NCBI GenBank assembly: GCA_017421885.1
Contig: JAFOHJ010000175.1
Location: 1-14,706 of the forward strand
Reading direction: 5' to 3'
DNA: 14,706 nucleotides
From: Clostridia bacterium
GTDB lineage: Bacteria; Bacillota_A; Clostridia; Oscillospirales; Butyricicoccaceae
Positions 7,503 to 14,239 of this stretch are shown piece after piece. A program made the position numbers and the translations under genes. Positions within the stretch are counted from its first letter, which is position 1, and each line of letters opens with the position of its first letter. The notes beneath the pieces were generated by a model. The model ran no database searches. It had not been told where the DNA came from and saw only the letters and a list, made by a program, of their open reading frames with translations.

Positions 7503-7528
7503 AAAAACCACCCTTCGGGGTGGTTTTT
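7503..7528 (+). terminator. Terminator of the DUF975 gene
   Basis: A stem AAAAACCACCC (7503-7513) and GGGTGGTTTTT (7518-7528) around a TTCG tetraloop, followed by CTTTTG. It starts 8 bases after the stop codon. Confidence 0.9.
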
Positions 7529-7531
7529 CTT

Positions 7532-7559
7532 TTGACTTTTATCATGGCTGTGCTATAAT
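7532..7559 (+). promoter_or_regulatory. Promoter of the asparaginase gene
   Basis: TTGACT (7532-7537), a 16-base spacer and a perfect TATAAT (7554-7559) preceded by TGC, which makes an extended -10. The start codon follows 36 bases later. Confidence 0.75.
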
Positions 7560-7594
7560 TTGGTTATAAAAATATATTCTCAGGAGAGATCGTT

Positions 7595-8599
7595 ATGGAA
7601 AGTCACAACCTTAAGAAAATACATCTTATCGCCACCGGCGGCACCATCGCTTCCGAGGCACGCAGCCGCGTTTCCACCGAAGGCTATAAGCCCTCGGTCA
7701 TCCCTGTCAACGATCTGGTAGCTCAGATCCCCGAGCTTTCCGACATCGCGCATATGTCGGCCGAGCAGATCTTCCTCAAGCCTAGCTCGGCCATCACCGA
7801 CAGCGACCTTTTTGACCTTTCGGCACGCATCAACGAGCTGCTGGCTTCCGACGACTGCGACGGCATCATCGTCACCCACGGCACCGATACCATGGAAGAG
7901 ACTGCCTTCTTCCTCAACCTGACCGTGAACAGCGACAAGCCCGTTGTCATCACCGGCGCCATGCGTCCTGCCCACGTCATCAGCTCCGACGGCCTGCTGA
8001 ACCTCTATAATGCCGTTTGCTGCGCCGCTTCCGATGCCTCCCGCGGCATGGGCGTTGTCATCTCGATGAACGATCTTATCCTTTCGGCACGCGATGCCGT
8101 CAAATTCTCCACCTTCAAGACCGATGCCTTCCAGGCTCCCCTCTACGGTGTTCTGGGCACGGTCCGCGACGGCAAAGTCGATTATGCCTATAAGCCCGTA
8201 AAGCGCCATACCGTAAACTCTGAGTTCGCAGGCATGCGCCTCGACCCCATGCCCCGTGTTGAGATCCTCTATATGTATCAGGGCTGCGACGACAACCTCT
8301 TCAAGGCCGCAGTAGCAAAGGGCGACAAGGGCATCGTCACCGCAGGCAGCGGCAACGGCGGCATCATCCGCGAGATCGGCGCGGCCTATAAAGAGAGCCC
8401 CGAAGCGGCAAACCTGCCCATCCTGGTCCGCAGCAGCCGCGTCACCACCGGCGGCGTTTCCGATGCCTACGTCATGGGCTCCGACCGCATCATCCCCTCT
8501 CACGACCTCAATCCCCACAAGGCTTCGGTCCTGCTGAGATTTGCTCTGGCGATCACCGAAGATCCCGCCGAGATCAAGCGCATCTTCGAGCAGTATTAA
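7595..8599 (+). CDS. L-asparaginase, cytoplasmic, bacterial type
   Basis: A 334-residue protein of the asparaginase/glutaminase family; it hydrolyses asparagine to aspartate and ammonia. Catalytic signatures: LIATGGTIAS with Thr17, and VTHGTDTMEETAFFLNLT around residues 89-106 with the second catalytic Thr and Asp. NDLILSARDAVK carries the expected Lys region, and ITAGSGNGG-like IVTAGSGNGG lies in the C-terminal domain. The N-terminus runs straight into the first beta strand with no signal peptide, so a cytoplasmic enzyme is likely. AGGAGA (7582-7587) supports the ATG. It is monocistronic, between the DUF975 terminator and a shared hairpin. Type I and type II enzymes are hard to separate from motifs alone, so no gene symbol is given. 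Confidence 0.92.
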   Translation: MESHNLKKIHLIATGGTIASEARSRVSTEGYKPSVIPVNDLVAQIPELSDIAHMSAEQIFLKPSSAITDSDLFDLSARINELLASDDCDGIIVTHGTDTMEETAFFLNLTVNSDKPVVITGAMRPAHVISSDGLLNLYNAVCCAASDASRGMGVVISMNDLILSARDAVKFSTFKTDAFQAPLYGVLGTVRDGKVDYAYKPVKRHTVNSEFAGMRLDPMPRVEILYMYQGCDDNLFKAAVAKGDKGIVTAGSGNGGIIREIGAAYKESPEAANLPILVRSSRVTTGGVSDAYVMGSDRIIPSHDLNPHKASVLLRFALAITEDPAEIKRIFEQY

Positions 8600-8604
8600 G
8601 TAAT

Positions 8605-8627
8605 GCCTCCCTTTGCACAAGGGAGCC
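8605..8627. repeat. Solo hairpin resembling one arm of repeat C
   Basis: CTCCCTT (8607-8613) and AAGGGAG (8619-8625) form a 7-bp stem with a 5-base loop. The context GCCTCCCTTT resembles the right arm of the element at 12328-12350. It could be a worn-down single arm, or simply a weak hairpin after asparaginase. Confidence 0.4.
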
Positions 8628-8641
8628 ATACATAAACAAAA

Positions 8642-8670
8642 ATCCCTGTCCACAGCTTGTGGACAGGGAT
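8642..8670. terminator. Shared terminator between convergent asparaginase and membrane-protein genes
   Basis: A perfect 13-bp stem, ATCCCTGTCCACA (8642-8654) and TGTGGACAGGGAT (8658-8670), with a 3-base loop. The T run is better on the minus strand (ATTTTTG) than on the plus strand (AATTTTAT), so it serves the minus-strand gene best and may work both ways. Confidence 0.88.
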
Positions 8671-8684
8671 AATTTTATATTCGC

Positions 8685-9872
8685 TTAAAACAGCAGGGCA
8701 TAGATCCAATGCGCCGAAACACCGGCCACGATTCCGCCCAGCGTGTGGCTGATGATGGCCTTGGAGGTCATCTCGGGGCACTTGAGGCTGTCCATCATGG
8801 CAACATGGGTCGAAAGATATCCGCTCCAGCACATGCACATGGCTGTGAAAACCGCAATGTCGACTCCGCCTGCCAGCCCATTCTGGACCATCGAGGGGAT
8901 AAGGCCGATGGCTGCACCGGCAGCACCGAGTGCCGTGATGGGAACCGCCACACCCTGCGCGCTGGTGAAGCCGAACAGGGGACGGAGGATAAACTGGAGC
9001 TTTTCACCCACCATGGGAAGGAAGGCGATGCCCTCGTATGCCGCGCCGGTGTATGCGCCGCTCTCGGAGGGGCCGTTTGTCAGCATCATTACGATGGTGC
9101 ATATGATCAGAACGCCGGGGATGACCGAAAGGCCCATGTCGACGCCCGACTTGCCGCCTTCCAGCATGGCATTCATGAATCGGCTGCCCACTCCGCCGCT
9201 GCGGACTACGCGGTAACCCTCGAGGACCTCGCCCTCGAGCTCGCCTACGTCGCACATCTCTTCGGTTCCGTAGTGCCTGGATGTGAACCAGAGCATCATT
9301 CTTACGCTGACCACCGAACCGATGACGGCGCCGATGTTGCCGATGAGGGCGGCTGTGACAAAGCTCTCGCCGGTGGGCGAGGGGATGCCCATTGTAAATG
9401 TAGTGATGATAAGACCCATGCCAAAGGCTGTACCGAGGTTGGTGAGGGCAGGCAGCTGGAACTTTTTAAAGTAGCGGCGGAAGCCCTGATCGTCGGCAAG
9501 GGTCAGGATAGCGGGGTTATCGGAAAGATAGGTGGCCAGAACACCGATGATGCTGGCGCCGGGCAGTCCGTATATCGGCTTCATAAGAGGCGAGAGCACC
9601 TTGTTGATGACCGAAACGATGCCAAACTCGACAAAGAGGGCGGCTACCGCACCGGCAAGGACGGCAATGGCCATGATATAGAAAATAGTATCAAGCAACA
9701 GCTGATAGGCCGTGTTCATCATTGTGTTGAGCATATTTACAACGCCCATCTGACTTCCTATGAGGGCGAAGAACCCGATGAACAGGGCAAAGAAGATAAA
9801 GCTCTCGCTGCTTACATTCTTTTTGATAGGGGGGCCTTTCGGCTGTCTGGGGTCGGTCTTTTCCTTTTCCAT
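8685..9872 (-). CDS. Nucleoside-recognition/gate-domain membrane protein, CD0519/CD1768-like
   Basis: A 395-residue polytopic membrane protein. The hydrophobic pattern and segments such as YLSDNPAILTLADDQGF, LTNLGTAFGMGLIITTFTMG and the two repeated gate-like halves (about residues 45-220 and 245-390) fit the nucleoside-recognition/gate fold. They resemble the clostridial CD0519/CD1768 family of uncharacterised membrane proteins. A transport role is inferred; no substrate is known. The start at 9872 is preferred because GGAGAGA lies 7 bases upstream; the longer in-frame ATG at 9911 adds 13 residues with no comparable site. The first 25 residues are polar and Lys/Pro-rich, so the N-terminus is probably cytoplasmic. 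It has its own promoter and shares a terminator with asparaginase. Confidence 0.75.
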   Translation of the reverse strand: MEKEKTDPRQPKGPPIKKNVSSESFIFFALFIGFFALIGSQMGVVNMLNTMMNTAYQLLLDTIFYIMAIAVLAGAVAALFVEFGIVSVINKVLSPLMKPIYGLPGASIIGVLATYLSDNPAILTLADDQGFRRYFKKFQLPALTNLGTAFGMGLIITTFTMGIPSPTGESFVTAALIGNIGAVIGSVVSVRMMLWFTSRHYGTEEMCDVGELEGEVLEGYRVVRSGGVGSRFMNAMLEGGKSGVDMGLSVIPGVLIICTIVMMLTNGPSESGAYTGAAYEGIAFLPMVGEKLQFILRPLFGFTSAQGVAVPITALGAAGAAIGLIPSMVQNGLAGGVDIAVFTAMCMCWSGYLSTHVAMMDSLKCPEMTSKAIISHTLGGIVAGVSAHWIYALLF

Positions 9873-9925
9873 GTCGACTCTCTCCGTAATGTCTGTAATA
9901 ATATGCCGCAAACCGCGACTATGCC

Positions 9926-9954
9926 ATTATAACCCAAATGCGCCGGGAAGTCTA
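9926..9954 (-). promoter_or_regulatory. Promoter of the gate-domain membrane protein gene
   Basis: On the minus strand TAGACT (9949-9954) is followed after 17 bases by a perfect TATAAT (9926-9931), about 54 bases upstream of the start codon at 9872. Confidence 0.68.
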
Positions 9955-9989
9955 TCAAGTTTCTGTCAGTTTCTTAATAATAATTTTTT

Positions 9990-10081
9990 GGTTACGCGGG
10001 CGAGCACTGCTCGCCCCTACAACAGTCTTACGGAAAAACACCCTGTAGGGGCGTGCATTGCACGCCCGCCTTCACCGAAAC
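9990..10081. repeat. GC-rich inverted repeat with 26-bp palindromic arms
   Basis: Arms at 9996-10021 and 10044-10069 are inverted copies with 3 mismatches in 26. Each arm is itself a hairpin, GGGCGAGCA...TGCTCGCCC on the left and GGGCGTGCA...TGCACGCCC on the right, followed by CTACA. The differences fall at paired stem positions. The outer flanks GGTT and AACC extend the inversion. A single further arm lies at 12356-12380. This looks like a known class of clostridial intergenic repeat; no protein is encoded. Confidence 0.75.
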
Positions 10082-10154
10082 CATCATATATGGATGTATA
10101 TTATCAACTTCAACCAAAACGATTTGGTCAAATACATGAAAAAGGTCATTCCGA

Positions 10155-10183
10155 TTGAAAAAAGGCCGGCATCGGTGTATAAT
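10155..10183 (+). promoter_or_regulatory. Promoter of the second M20 gene
   Basis: TTGAAA (10155-10160), a 17-base spacer and a perfect TATAAT (10178-10183), 38 bases upstream of the chosen TTG start. Confidence 0.75.
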
Positions 10184-10221
10184 CAAATCATCATAATAAA
10201 ACACGAAAGGAAGTGTCTGTT

Positions 10222-11559
10222 TTGACAGTACAGGAAATGAAGAAAGCTGCTTGCGAGGTAATCGACAAACACGCAGAAGAGCTCATTGCCCTTAATCAGT
10301 CCATTTTTGAAGAACCCGAGCTGGGTTACAAGGAGTTCAAGACAGCCGAAAAGGTGAAGGCTCACCTTGACAAGCTGGGCCTTAAGTATAAGGACGGTGT
10401 TGCCATCACAGGCATCCTGACCCCCCTCGAGGGCCGCGACCATAAGGCTAAGATCGCCATTATGGGCGAGCTGGACGCCGTTGTAGTTCCCAACCATCCC
10501 TATGCCGACCCCGTAACTCATGCGGCTCACTGCTGCGGCCATAACTCGCAGGCTACATCGGTAGTCGGCGTTGCATATGCCCTTGTTGAAGCCGGCATCA
10601 TGCAGCACCTCGACGGCGACATCACCCTCATGCACGTTCCCTCCGAGGAATTCGTAGAGCTGGAATACAGAAAGAGCCTTATCGACGAAGGCAAGATCAA
10701 GCTGCTGGGCGGCAAGCAGGAGTTTATCCGCCTGGGCGTATTTGACGACATCGACATGATGTTCATGCAGCACACATCGCCCTCCGAGAATGTTGACGGC
10801 ACCGAGCTGACCCCCATCAAGGCCGATGGCGGCGGCACAGTAGGCAAGGGCTTCCATGGCCGCCTTATCCAGTATCTCGGCAAGGAATCCCACGCAGCTA
10901 TGCCCAGCCAGGGCATCAACGCACTTAAGGCTGCTCAGCTGGGCCTCCAGTGCATCGACGCAAACCGCGAGACCTTCCTCGACGAGGACGGCATCCGCGT
11001 ACATCCCATCATCACAAAGGGCGGCGACCTTGTTAACGTAGTTCCCGCCGATGTAAGACTTGAAACATACGTAAGAGGCCAGAACACCAAGGCTATCAAC
11101 GAGGCAGCCTTTAAGGTAGACCGTGCCCTCAAGGCCGGCGCCGATGCTCTGGGCGCAGAGGTCAAGATCACACATCTGCCCGGATATATGTGCCCCGCCG
11201 AGAGCTCCGAGCTCAAGGACGTAGTATTTGACAACCTCAAGTACGTTTATGGCGAAGAGCATGCAGTACGCGACGGCCGCGGCGGCTCGACCGACGCATC
11301 CGACGTTGCACACCTGATCCCCACAGTACATATGCGCATCGGCGGCGCTGCCGGCATCTTCCACGGCGAGACATACTGCCTGCCCAGACCCGACATCGCA
11401 GTTATCGGCGCGGCAAAGGCTCTGGTATGCACAGCCATCGACCTGCTGGCAGAGGGCGCTGAGAAGGCTCTCTATGTCAAGAACAGCTTTGTAGCTCCCA
11501 TGACCAAGGAGCAGTACCTGACAGAATGGTGCCGTCTTGAGAAGGGCAAGGACTTCTAA
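10222..11559 (+). CDS. M20-family amidohydrolase/peptidase (second of two)
   Basis: A 445-residue protein of the M20D-like metallohydrolases. Motifs: IFEEPELGYKEFKTAEKV near residues 28-45, IMGELDAVV (80-88), AHCCGHNSQ (102-110), PSEEFVELEYR (140-150) with Glu142-Glu143, MQHTSPSEN, and GIFHGETY near the C-terminus. Start choice: the AAAGGAAG site sits 8 bases before a TTG at 10222. A GTG at 10213 overlaps that site and is too close, so TTG is preferred. The protein shares layout and the CCGH-x-x-Gln variant with the 5092-6456 product. It has no signal peptide and no membrane segment. Threonine codons are largely ACA, as in oadA, which suggests strong expression. N-acyl amino acid or dipeptide hydrolysis is likely, but the substrate is unknown. 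Confidence 0.87.
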   Translation: MTVQEMKKAACEVIDKHAEELIALNQSIFEEPELGYKEFKTAEKVKAHLDKLGLKYKDGVAITGILTPLEGRDHKAKIAIMGELDAVVVPNHPYADPVTHAAHCCGHNSQATSVVGVAYALVEAGIMQHLDGDITLMHVPSEEFVELEYRKSLIDEGKIKLLGGKQEFIRLGVFDDIDMMFMQHTSPSENVDGTELTPIKADGGGTVGKGFHGRLIQYLGKESHAAMPSQGINALKAAQLGLQCIDANRETFLDEDGIRVHPIITKGGDLVNVVPADVRLETYVRGQNTKAINEAAFKVDRALKAGADALGAEVKITHLPGYMCPAESSELKDVVFDNLKYVYGEEHAVRDGRGGSTDASDVAHLIPTVHMRIGGAAGIFHGETYCLPRPDIAVIGAAKALVCTAIDLLAEGAEKALYVKNSFVAPMTKEQYLTEWCRLEKGKDF

Positions 11560-11567
11560 AAAATCAT

Positions 11568-11605
11568 AATAAAGAAAGGCTCCCCTCGGGGAGCCTTTCT
11601 TTATT
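11568..11605. terminator. Bidirectional terminator between the M20 and nitroreductase genes
   Basis: A perfect 17-bp stem (11568-11584 with 11589-11605) around a 4-base loop; the core is AGGCTCCC and GGGAGCCT with A/T-rich outer halves that give a T run in both directions. It lies between two convergent genes. Confidence 0.92.
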
Positions 11606-11611
11606 GTCTTA

Positions 11612-12136
11612 TTACTCGCAGAAATGGATCTTTGCGATCTTTTCCTTGTCGCCAACAGGAGCGCTTGCATAACCCAGAGCGGCGATGACCCATACCTTAT
11701 GGTCGGCAGGAACACCGGCATCGTTAAGAGCAGCGCGGACCTCTTCGCCGTCGCTTGTGTTTCTCAGCTGGTTTACCCAAACCGAGCCGACACCTACGCT
11801 GTGAGCAGCGAGGAAGATGTTCTCGGCAACACAGGCGCAGTCCATCTGGCCGATCTCCTTGTCTGCCTTGTCGGAGATGAGCATGAGGTGCTTGCTGCCG
11901 TAGAAGTTATATGCTGCAGCATTGAGGCCCTCCATATACTTGGGGATAGCGGTATAAAGCCTCTTGATGATGTCTTCGTTTGTGACAACGGTGATCTGGA
12001 AGGTCTGCTGATTCATGGCGCTGGGGGCATACTGGCCGGCCTTTGCGATGAGCTCGAGGTCTTCGCGGGAGATCTTCTTGTCCGAGAAGCTGCGGATGCT
12101 TCTTCTTGTGAGGATGTTTTCAATTACTGCATTCAT
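11612..12136 (-). CDS. Nitroreductase family protein (FMN-dependent)
   Basis: A 174-residue protein of the nitroreductase family, FMN-binding homodimeric oxidoreductases that use NAD(P)H. Signatures are TRRSIRSFSDKKIS (residues 10-23), with the Arg-Arg-Ser phosphate-binding site; YAPSAMNQQTFQITVV (36-51); AENIFLAAHSVGVGSVWVNQ; and the closing WVIAALGYASAP. Length is typical of the short clade. AAGGAGG lies 9 bases before the ATG. An extended -10 promoter lies upstream and a shared terminator downstream, so it is a single-gene unit. The physiological substrate is not evident; small nitroreductases of gut anaerobes often reduce quinones, nitro compounds or flavins. Confidence 0.88.
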   Translation of the reverse strand: MNAVIENILTRRSIRSFSDKKISREDLELIAKAGQYAPSAMNQQTFQITVVTNEDIIKRLYTAIPKYMEGLNAAAYNFYGSKHLMLISDKADKEIGQMDCACVAENIFLAAHSVGVGSVWVNQLRNTSDGEEVRAALNDAGVPADHKVWVIAALGYASAPVGDKEKIAKIHFCE

Positions 12137-12171
12137 GGTTAGGGGCCTCCTTATGTTTTTATTATGTGCAT

Positions 12172-12200
12172 ATTATATCATAGGGCAGGGAAGGGCGCAA
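12172..12200 (-). promoter_or_regulatory. Promoter of the nitroreductase gene
   Basis: On the minus strand TTGCGC (12195-12200) is followed after 17 bases by a perfect TATAAT (12172-12177), which is part of TGATATAAT, an extended -10. The start codon is 36 bases downstream. Confidence 0.68.
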
Positions 12201-12212
12201 CCAAAGGCTTGG

Positions 12213-12350
12213 ATGGCCCCCTTGCCTAACCTAATGGCCCCCTTGCCTAAAGGGGGCTGGCTTGGCGATAGCCAAGACTGGGGGATATAATGAGCCTGCT
12301 GTAATATCCCTCCGCCCCTTCGGGGCACCTCCCTTTAGGCAAGGGAGGCA
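12213..12350. repeat. Hairpin-armed intergenic repeat C, with a duplicated left end
   Basis: The element (about 12234-12350) has the same plan as copies A and B. The left arm has hairpin GCCCCCTT/AAGGGGGC (12237-12257), then CTTGGC/GCCAAG (12261-12276), then GACTGGGGGAT. The right arm, read inverted, has CCTCCCTT/AAGGGAGG (12328-12348) and GCCCC/GGGGC (12314-12326), then GGAGGGATAT. The two outer arms match inverted over about 25 bases, with substitutions at paired sites. The first 17 bases of the element (ATGGCCCCCTTGCCTAA) occur twice, at 12213-12229 and 12234-12250, so one end is duplicated in tandem. Confidence 0.65.
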
Positions 12351-12355
12351 TTTTT

Positions 12356-12380
12356 CGGGCGAGCAATGCTCGCCCCTACA
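12356..12380. repeat. Single arm of the GC-rich repeat family
   Basis: CGGGCGAGCAATGCTCGCCC followed by CTACA matches the left arm of the inverted repeat at 9996-10021 with one central difference (A for C). No second arm is visible nearby. Confidence 0.7.
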
Positions 12381-12388
12381 AGACACCT

Positions 12389-12430
12389 ATTCACTATTCA
12401 TTATTCATTATTCATTATTCACTATTCACT
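12389..12430. repeat. Six-copy heptamer tandem repeat
   Basis: Six consecutive 7-mers read ATTCACT, ATTCATT (three times), then ATTCACT twice, a perfect period of 7 over 42 bases with a single C/T variable position. It directly follows the solo arm at 12356-12380. Confidence 0.9.
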
Positions 12431-12445
12431 CTTACCTATTACCTC

Positions 12446-12474
12446 AAAAAAGGCCGCCCGAAGGCGGCCTTTTT
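12446..12474 (-). terminator. Terminator of the substrate-binding protein gene
   Basis: A perfect 12-bp stem, AAAAAGGCCGCC (12447-12458) and GGCGGCCTTTTT (12463-12474), with a CGAA loop. Read on the minus strand it ends in six T. It starts 8 bases after the stop codon. Confidence 0.92.
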
Positions 12475-12481
12475 GTATTTC

Positions 12482-14089
12482 TTACTCTGCCCAGTACAGA
12501 TCCTGATACATGGTGTAGCCCGATGCGCTGCAGTCCATGCCCTGAAGGTCGGAATTATAGGCTCTGACATAGGTGGTGGTGTAGAGCGACACCATCAGCG
12601 ACTTCTCGTTGATCTTTGTGCAGATCTCGCTGAGGAGCTGTGTGCGCGCCTCACTATCAAGGGTCTTTTCGGCCTCTTCGATAAGGCTGTCGATCTCGGG
12701 GTCGTTAAGACGGACGAGGTTGGATGCGCCGATGGAGATGGAGTGCCACATACCCTTCATGTAGGTCAGCAGGTCGGATGCCGTATAGCCGCCGACGCTG
12801 GTGTCGAAGTCGCCTGCCAGCAGCCTTTCGAGCCATGCCGCGAAGTCGAGCGACTCGATCTCCATGTGTATGCCCAGCTCCTGCAGATATGCCTGAATAA
12901 CTTCGGCAGTGCGGCGGGTCTCGTCGGTGTAGGTCATGCAGGTGAAGGAGAGGGAAGACACATCAACGCCCGATGCTGCAAGATACTGCTTTGCGGCCTC
13001 GACATCGTATCCGATGGCGCCTTCTTCATTGGCACCCTGGAAGGTCTGGGGGTTGGGGGAGGCGGTGACGCTGCCCTGGCCGTTTACGGCAACCTCCATA
13101 ACGGCCTGACGGTCGATGGCTGCCATGATGGCGCGGCGGAAATCGATATTATCGAAGGGGGCGCGCTCGTTGTTGAGGCCGAAGAAGGCCATTCTTGTTC
13201 CGGGTACCGAAAGTACCGAGATATCTTCGTTCTCTTCCATACGGGAGATGTCGTTTGTATCGACGTCGATGATCATGTCGATCTCGCCGGCCTCAAGGGC
13301 GATGGTGCGGGATGTGCCTTCGGGGATGATCTTCCATACGAGATTTGCGATGTGAGGCTGGTGATCCTTATCGAAGTAATCTTCGTTCTTTACGAAGGTG
13401 ACCTTCTCGCCCAGTGTCCATTCGACATACTTATAGGGGCCGGTGCCGATGGGGTTGATGTTGAAGTCGTTGCCCGAGTCGATGAGAGCCTTGGGGAGGA
13501 TGGTGTTGCCGTTGGTCGCCAGATCGTTGAGGATCAGGGCATAGGGGGTGTGGGTCTTGATCTCGACTGTGTGTGTGTCGAGGGCGGTAACTGTGCTCCA
13601 GAACTTGGTGTATTTGTCGGAAGCAGTGAATGTGCGTGCATATTCAAGCGACGCCTTGACATCTTCGGCCGTGAGCTCGGAGCCGTCGTGGAACTTAACT
13701 CCCTCTTTGAGCTTGAAACGCCATGTCAGCTCGTCGATATTCTCATAGCTCTCACAAAGATCGCACACGGGCTCGAGAGTGTCGACATCGAGGCGGAACA
13801 GCTTGTTATAGGTCAGCTGGTTCATATAGCTCGAGGTGACGGCGGCATGGTCATAGGGGTTGAGGGTGGTGGGCTCGCTGGCCATGGCGAGGATCAGCGT
13901 GTCGTCATGGGTGTCGGCGGGTTCCTCAGGCTGCTCGGTGCCTTCGTCTTCGGGCTGCTGGGTGTTCTGCTGCTCGGTATTGTCCTGTGTATCGTCATTG
14001 GGCTTCTCTTCGCCGCCTGAGCAGCCGGCAATAAGAGCCGCCATCATTATGAGAGCCATTATAAGGGCCATAAGCTTCTTGGATATCAT
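12482..14089 (-). CDS. ABC transporter substrate-binding lipoprotein, family 5 (peptide type)
   Basis: A 535-residue exported lipoprotein. The N-terminus has a signal peptide (MISKKLMALIMALIMMAALI) and a lipobox with Cys23 (IAGC). An acidic Gln/Glu/Asp-rich linker follows (about 24-58) before the mature domain begins at LILAMASEPTTLNPYD. Family-5 (OppA/DppA/NikA) signatures: NQLTYNKLFRLD, WRFKLKEGVKFHDGSELTAEDV near 118-139, and GTGPYKYVEW. It would bind a peptide or similar ligand outside the membrane and hand it to an ABC permease. No permease or ATPase genes are in the window. GAGGAAAC precedes the ATG. Expression is probably controlled by the T-box leader upstream. Ligand cannot be told from sequence. 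Confidence 0.9.
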   Translation of the reverse strand: MISKKLMALIMALIMMAALIAGCSGGEEKPNDDTQDNTEQQNTQQPEDEGTEQPEEPADTHDDTLILAMASEPTTLNPYDHAAVTSSYMNQLTYNKLFRLDVDTLEPVCDLCESYENIDELTWRFKLKEGVKFHDGSELTAEDVKASLEYARTFTASDKYTKFWSTVTALDTHTVEIKTHTPYALILNDLATNGNTILPKALIDSGNDFNINPIGTGPYKYVEWTLGEKVTFVKNEDYFDKDHQPHIANLVWKIIPEGTSRTIALEAGEIDMIIDVDTNDISRMEENEDISVLSVPGTRMAFFGLNNERAPFDNIDFRRAIMAAIDRQAVMEVAVNGQGSVTASPNPQTFQGANEEGAIGYDVEAAKQYLAASGVDVSSLSFTCMTYTDETRRTAEVIQAYLQELGIHMEIESLDFAAWLERLLAGDFDTSVGGYTASDLLTYMKGMWHSISIGASNLVRLNDPEIDSLIEEAEKTLDSEARTQLLSEICTKINEKSLMVSLYTTTYVRAYNSDLQGMDCSASGYTMYQDLYWAE

Positions 14090-14201
14090 ATCAGTTTCCT
14101 CTTTCTATGTTAAAAATCATGTATTTCAGTCGTTATTCGAAAGAGTTCTGTTAAATACAGCGGCCATCTTCATAGCCTTATGCGCCTTCTTTCCGGGGAA
14201 T
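14090..14201 (-). other. Untranslated stretch between attenuator and binding-protein start
   Basis: About 112 bases that would be transcribed only on read-through of the attenuator. It holds a perfect 7-bp inverted repeat, TGTATTT (14153-14159) and AAATACA (14120-14126), and a 15-codon open frame (14126-14173, MKMAAVFNRTLSNND). I do not claim that frame as a gene. No second promoter is evident. Confidence 0.4.
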
Positions 14202-14239
14202 AAAAAAAGCGCCCTCATCCGTAAAAGGATGAAGGCGCT
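14202..14239 (-). terminator. Leader attenuator (Rho-independent)
   Basis: On the minus strand AGCGCCTTCATCC pairs with GGATGAGGGCGCT over 13 positions (one G-U pair) around a 6-base loop, followed by seven T. It sits at the end of the T-box leader, 112 bases before the downstream start codon, as expected for a transcription attenuator. Confidence 0.88.

Noticed and set aside
8709..9932. Plus-strand open frame of 407 codons opposite the gate-domain gene
   Set aside because: His/Asp/Gly-rich composition typical of an antisense shadow, with no ribosome site.
12389..12430. CRISPR-like array
   Set aside because: The units are 7 bases with no spacers, and no cas genes are present.
12473..14020. 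Plus-strand open frame of 515 codons opposite the binding-protein gene
   Set aside because: Antisense to a lipoprotein with a clear signal peptide and family motifs; no domain of its own.
14126..14173. 15-codon frame between the attenuator and the binding-protein start
   Set aside because: Only weak ribosome-site support (AAGAAGG 11 bases upstream), no conservation evidence, and short frames are expected by chance; noted only in the feature for that stretch.
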